Source of the DNA: Yponomeuta sedellus
Lineage: Eukaryota > Arthropoda > Insecta > Lepidoptera > Yponomeutidae
Length of the DNA: 64,000 nucleotides
Assembly: GCA_934045075.1 (NCBI GenBank)
Contig: OW203725.1
Coordinates: 15,374,269 to 15,438,268, forward strand
Reading direction: 5' to 3'
Below, piece after piece: positions 60,275 through 64,000 of this stretch. The notes beneath the pieces were generated by a model. It was not told the DNA's origin. It ran no database searches and was given only the letters and a program-made list of their open reading frames with translations. The translations under genes were made by a program, and so were the position numbers. Position 1 is the stretch's first letter; each line of letters begins with the position of its first letter.

Positions 60275-60440
60275 TGTTGCAGTACAATTCCACCGAACTG
60301 CGATCCCCAACCCGCATGCCCAGCGTGGGTATTATGGGCAATACCCCCCAATGACGGCACAACCTTGCGCTATGGCGCTCATTAGGGGAGGGCTATGTCC
60401 AGCAGTGGACTAATATAGCCTGAAGAAGGAAGAAGAAGAT
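60275..60440 (+). mobile_element. LINE 3' end that abuts the (ACAT)n array
   Basis: TACAATTCCACCGAACTGCG, CCCGCATGCCCAGCGTGGGT, TGCGCTATGGCGCTCATTAG, GGCTATGTCCAGCAGTGGAC, TAATATAGCCTGAAGAAGGA, AGAAGAAGATACATAC. Same family as 37428..37712. Confidence 0.75.
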
Positions 60441-60647
60441 ACATACATACATACATACATACATACATACATACATACATACATACATACATACATACAT
60501 ACATACATACATACATACATACATACATACATACATACATACATACATACATACATACATACATACATACATACATACATACATACATACATACATACAT
60601 ACATACATACATACATACATACATACATACATACATACATACATACA

Positions 60648-60678
<31 letters not shown>
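60439..60678. repeat. Tetranucleotide array (ACAT)n, about 240 bp
   Basis: About 59 clean ACAT/CATA units directly after the (GAA)n tail of a LINE 3' end. All minus-strand MYVC open frames are repeat artefacts. Confidence 0.97.
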
Positions 60679-60680
<2 letters not shown>

Positions 60681-61314
60681 GACTGACATGACATGACTGA
60701 TACTAAAGGAATTAACACATGAAACGTATTGCTTCGTTATTAACCTTCCTAATATTGAGGAAAGTGTGACGAATGAAAATGCAGACTGCATGGTTACGCG
60801 ACGCAATTCGGCATAGGTAGGTACGACGACGGTATAACCTAATCGAGACAGATTTATGAATAGTCGGTCGGGAGAAGACGGGGCGGGGCCGCACCCAGTC
60901 GCAGCTCGGGGCGACAAGTATGGAATTTAATTTCGACGGGGAGTCGTGAGAGCCCGTTGCTTCTTTCACCGGGTTGCGTCTCGAAATTGTCAGCGCGGTC
61001 TGACGAGCACAGGCTGCTCGCGCTATGCCGCTAGCGCCGCGACTCCGCCGAGTGTTAGGTCTGCAATTCCGCATATTAACAATAGCTGAAATGGCCAACA
61101 GCGTTTCAAATCAAAACAAATCAATTTAATTTAACGTAAAAAATTTACATTCTGTTTGCTGAATGTCAATTATGGTGTAGTACCTAAAGAAAATGGCAGC
61201 GGAAAACAAACTCCACTCTGACCATCTTGTCTCAAGTCACCTTAAACCTAATAAATCGTTGACACCTATACGAATGATAAGATCTCATGATTGCCGTCAA
61301 TAACTTTAAATTTT
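60679..61314. other. Unassigned, partly GC-rich stretch
   Basis: 60860..61090 is GC-rich and looks single-copy within the window. Open frames can be drawn (60712..61098, minus) but no family or splice structure supports them. A promoter or UTR of an unseen gene is possible. Confidence 0.35.
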
Positions 61315-61565
61315 CGACGGCCTCGGTGGCGCAGCGGTTTGGCACGCTGACTGTAAAACCGACGGTCTCGGGTTCGATCCCCGGACGGGTCAAACTAGGA
61401 AACGAAATTTTCTAGTTTGTCGGGTCTTGGATGTTATCAATGTATTTATTGTATTAAATTTATCGTCGAGTTAGCACCTATAACACAAGACATTTAGTTG
61501 TACTTAGTATAGGGCCAGCGAGATCTGTGTAATATGTCCATGAATATATTTATTATTATTTATTA
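61315..61565 (+). mobile_element. tRNA-headed SINE (GGCCTCGGTGGCGCAGCGGT family)
   Basis: A box GGTGGCGCAGCGGTTTGGC, B box CGGGTTCGATCCCCGG, then AACGAAATTTTCTAGTTTG, GTCGGGTCTTGGATG, GTCGAGTTAGCACCTATAAC, ACAAGACATTTAGTTGTACT, GGGCCAGCGAGATCTGTGTA and an AT-rich end TTATTATTATTTATT. Complete. Confidence 0.82.
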
Positions 61566-62937
61566 AATGCCAAAGCTTTAGTTCATTGTCTTACAACAGT
61601 AGGGAAAACGTAAGTGCTTCGGCCAGACCAAATTATAATCATAATTTATTATCATAATTCAATGTACATTTTCGTAGCTGATTAGTGCAATTAGCATTCA
61701 TACTTGCTAATATGTGGGTTAATCGGCTATGCGATGTACTTCAAATTGTCGTATTTAACCGAATTATTGCAGTTCTATGCAGTGGTGCCCTAAAAACAAT
61801 TTAACTAAATAATAATAGAAAAAAGAAAATCGCAGATCACTTAAAACAAAACCCCCCGCGGTTCCTTTTCGAAGAAATTAGGAATGGAGGAAAAGAAAAC
61901 AAGGGAATTAAATTAAAATACTTTCGAGAAAATTCGTGAGTCATTTGCTGTCTACTTTATGAATTTCAAGTCAAGATTGGCTAAAGAAAATTGTTTCTGT
62001 GCCCGTAAAATAAAAAATAAGCTAATTCAATAGAAAAATGTGTTAATAGTACATTACACAACTAAGGTGGTAATACAAAGAAAGGCCGAAATCGCAGAAG
62101 TTTGCGGCCCGAGCTGCAAGCGAGGGACGTAAATATGCGATCGAGAGCTTTCTTTATTACCTCCCGTGTTGTGTACATCTTTTTATGTCTACACTTGGCC
62201 AGAAAGCGGCTTTTTCCGTACGCGCAGCCTGCGGAAAAAGCCACTTTATTGCCAGGTGTGGCATAAAAAAAGTTCAAGTATTATTTTTAATTTTTGCCGA
62301 ATACAAACGTTTGTAAATAAACAAGAAGTTTGTGAACAAACAATAAAAAAGAATTCTAAGGTGTTACCACACCTCAATTGCCAATTGCTCGAAATTGTCA
62401 CTACGGTGGGCACCCGTGGTAATTATTAAGCCCTTGTTTCTCTAGGGCCTTGTCCTTGTATATAGGCATTGTTATTTTACCATGTATTAAAAGGCAATGG
62501 CTGAAACTCTTATCGATTTGAGATTGAAACCTAGTTAAGGCCCATCACTAGTTAATATGTTTATTAACTTACTTCAAAAACGGACAATACCTATCAAAAT
62601 ACATGGAGTACAAAGGTCAGGTCATCTTCGTTTAAATATCATCTATGTTTTAAGTGCTGTTGTGTTTTAAAGTCTTTAGATAGAAGGGCGACCCTGGTAA
62701 CAAGCGCTACCAAGAAAAAAACTCATGTTTTTGCGTTAAGTAAAACATCATGAATCTTAGTAACGGGGTGAATCTTAATATGAATTAATCGATTCGAGCA
62801 AAAAAACGGTCGTTTTCGCTAAAATACTTTACAATCCTAGAAACTTGGCCCTAGGTTTGTGATTAAAATAGCTTCCACTAAATAGTATTGAGATTTATGA
62901 TGTTTGCTTTTTGCAAAAACGTATAACCATAATAATA
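61566..62937. other. Mostly unassigned
   Basis: 62350..62470 is a SINE short-form 3' fragment (CAATTGCCAATTGCTCGAAA, GTGGGCACCCGTGGTAATTA, AAGCCCTTG). The rest, including 62062..62429 with open stretches on both strands, is unassigned. Confidence 0.4.
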
Positions 62938-64000
62938 CGAGGGCTGCTACTTACGTATGCGGAATAGAAAAAATAAACAAATGTTTATTTGTTTATATAA
63001 ACATTAAATATGCTTTTATTGTTTTTCAAAGTATTCTCCACTATGATCGATGCACTTTTGCATTCGATGAAACTAATTTGTAAAACACTTTTTCCACTCT
63101 GATTGAGGTATCTCCAAAACGTGCTGTTTGAACGCATCTACGGAATCTTCATGGGACGAAAATCGTTGAACACGTAATTTATTCTTTACATTCGGGGAAT
63201 AAATAGAAATCATTGGGAGCCAAATCAGGGCTGTACGGTGGATGACCCATCAATTCTATTTTATGACCATCCAAAAATGTAGTTGTTTCCTGAGATGTAT
63301 GACAGCTGGCATTGTCATGGTGAAGTATGATTCTGCGTCGCTGGTTGTTTTGGCGTATTTCTTCAAATACTTCCGGCAAACAATTCTGGAATAAACAATT
63401 CTGATTCTGATTCAAACAAATGGTCGTGTACTACTCCGAATTAACCGATCTGCGATTCTCTAGTGGTATTGTAGCCACATGGCCATTAATACCAAAAAAG
63501 CAGGCCACCATTTGCTTTACAGTGCTTTTTGCGCGAGCCACTTTCGTAGGGTTCGGCTCGTTTTGAAACACCCAAACTGTTGATTGTTGTTTAGTTTCGG
63601 GATTGTACGCGTAGATCCAGGATTCGTCACCTGTGTAGATATTATAAACAGATTTTGAGTCGCCTCCGTTGAATTTTTTTAAGGTTTTCTTGCACCATTC
63701 GACGCGAACATCTTTTTGATCCTGAGTAAGTTGTGCGGGATCCAACGCGAACAAATTTTTTTTACAGACAAATGTGCATGTAATATCCTATGAATGCTCG
63801 TCATACATATGCCCAGAATAGCCTCTATCTCGCGATACGTAACATGGCGGTCTTGCATTATTAGTTTTCGCACAGCTTCAATATTTTGTGGCACAACCAC
63901 CGATTTCGGGCGACCTTCTTTAACTTCGTCCGTGAGCTTACTGCGCCCGCGATTAAACTCACTAAATCAATGATACACAGTCGTTTTTGATGGAGGTTTC
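62938..64000 (-). mobile_element. mariner-type transposon (D,D34D), decayed, 5' end off the window
   Basis: The left end CGAGGGCTGCTACTTACGTA follows a TA dinucleotide (62936-62937) and is the 3' inverted repeat of a minus-strand element. The coding part fills 63016 to the right edge. The other inverted repeat lies outside the window. Confidence 0.85.
63016..64000 (-). pseudogene. mariner transposase pseudogene
   Basis: Cut-and-paste transposase with motifs in order: helix-turn-helix part HVTYREIEAILGICMTSIHR, WIPH, first catalytic Asp in YTGDESWIYAY, second in ILHHDNASCH, third in PDLAPNDFYLF. Thirty-four residues lie between the second and third Asp, as in mariner proper. It is broken by stops at 63073-63075, 63431-63433 and 63967-63969 and by frameshifts near 63190 and 63735. 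A small in-frame duplication (NQNQNCLFQNCL) follows the 63431 stop. The N-terminus lies outside the window. Confidence 0.88.

Noticed and set aside
60382..60917. Overlapping minus-strand open frames with Met-Tyr-Val-Cys repeats
   Set aside because: By-products of the (ACAT)n array.
60712..61098. 128-codon minus-strand open frame as a gene
   Set aside because: Low-complexity Arg/Ala/Ser composition from GC-rich DNA and no recognisable motif.

Overview
The window looks like a repeat-saturated, gene-poor piece of an insect genome, most likely a moth or butterfly (Lepidoptera). The main grounds are CR1-like LINE 3' ends that terminate in AATAAAGAATATT-type sequence, RTE-like LINE 3' ends carrying the CTGCTGGACATAGGCCT motif, several tRNA-headed SINE families, Helitron ends of the ACGCGGGCAAAGCTAG type, a mariner, and a Ty3/gypsy element primed by a tRNA-Lys-like site. 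These assignments rest on motif recognition and recall; no database search was possible.

Host gene. The only convincing host gene is at the left edge, on the minus strand: four coding exons (2200..2176, 1870..1813, 1720..1617, 744..507). They join in one open frame and encode the N-terminal 141 residues of an SLC9B/NHA-type sodium/proton exchanger. The gene runs out of the window to the left. Its intron 3 holds a 315-bp MITE.

3.5-8.5 kb. A Ty3/gypsy LTR retrotransposon lies on the minus strand. It has two 765-bp LTRs (about 20 differences by eye), a 4-bp target duplication AACC, a primer-binding site matching the tRNA-Lys 3' end, and a polypurine tract. It lacks gag and the protease core, and its pol is broken by several frameshifts, one caused by a small foldback insertion at the reverse transcriptase active site.

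10.9-34.3 kb. This stretch holds a 7 x 200-bp tandem array with a conserved hairpin; a family of tRNA-like elements that occurs as foldbacks, including a perfect 186-bp palindrome; tRNA-headed SINEs; a long (TACC)n array attached to the 3' end of an RTE-like LINE; and two copies of a small THAP-domain DNA transposon. One THAP copy interrupts an RTE-like LINE, and the other is itself interrupted by two tRNA-like elements.

Dispersed. A SINE family whose head matches the internal promoter of 5S rRNA (SINE3 class) has seven near-complete copies, all on the minus strand, and four 3'-end fragments, all on the plus strand.

35-64 kb. Here are an 8-bp-unit minisatellite, nested palindromes, Helitron copies, a GC-rich R1-type LINE end with a 15-bp target duplication, an almost pure (TCTG)n array of nearly 7 kb that begins at the 3' end of a CR1-like LINE, a degenerate 21-bp-unit minisatellite, a (ACAT)n array after another LINE 3' end, and a decayed mariner running off the right edge.

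The elements do not form a pathway. What unifies the window is nested insertion and the recurring origin of tetranucleotide arrays at LINE 3' tails. Long unassigned stretches are listed as such.
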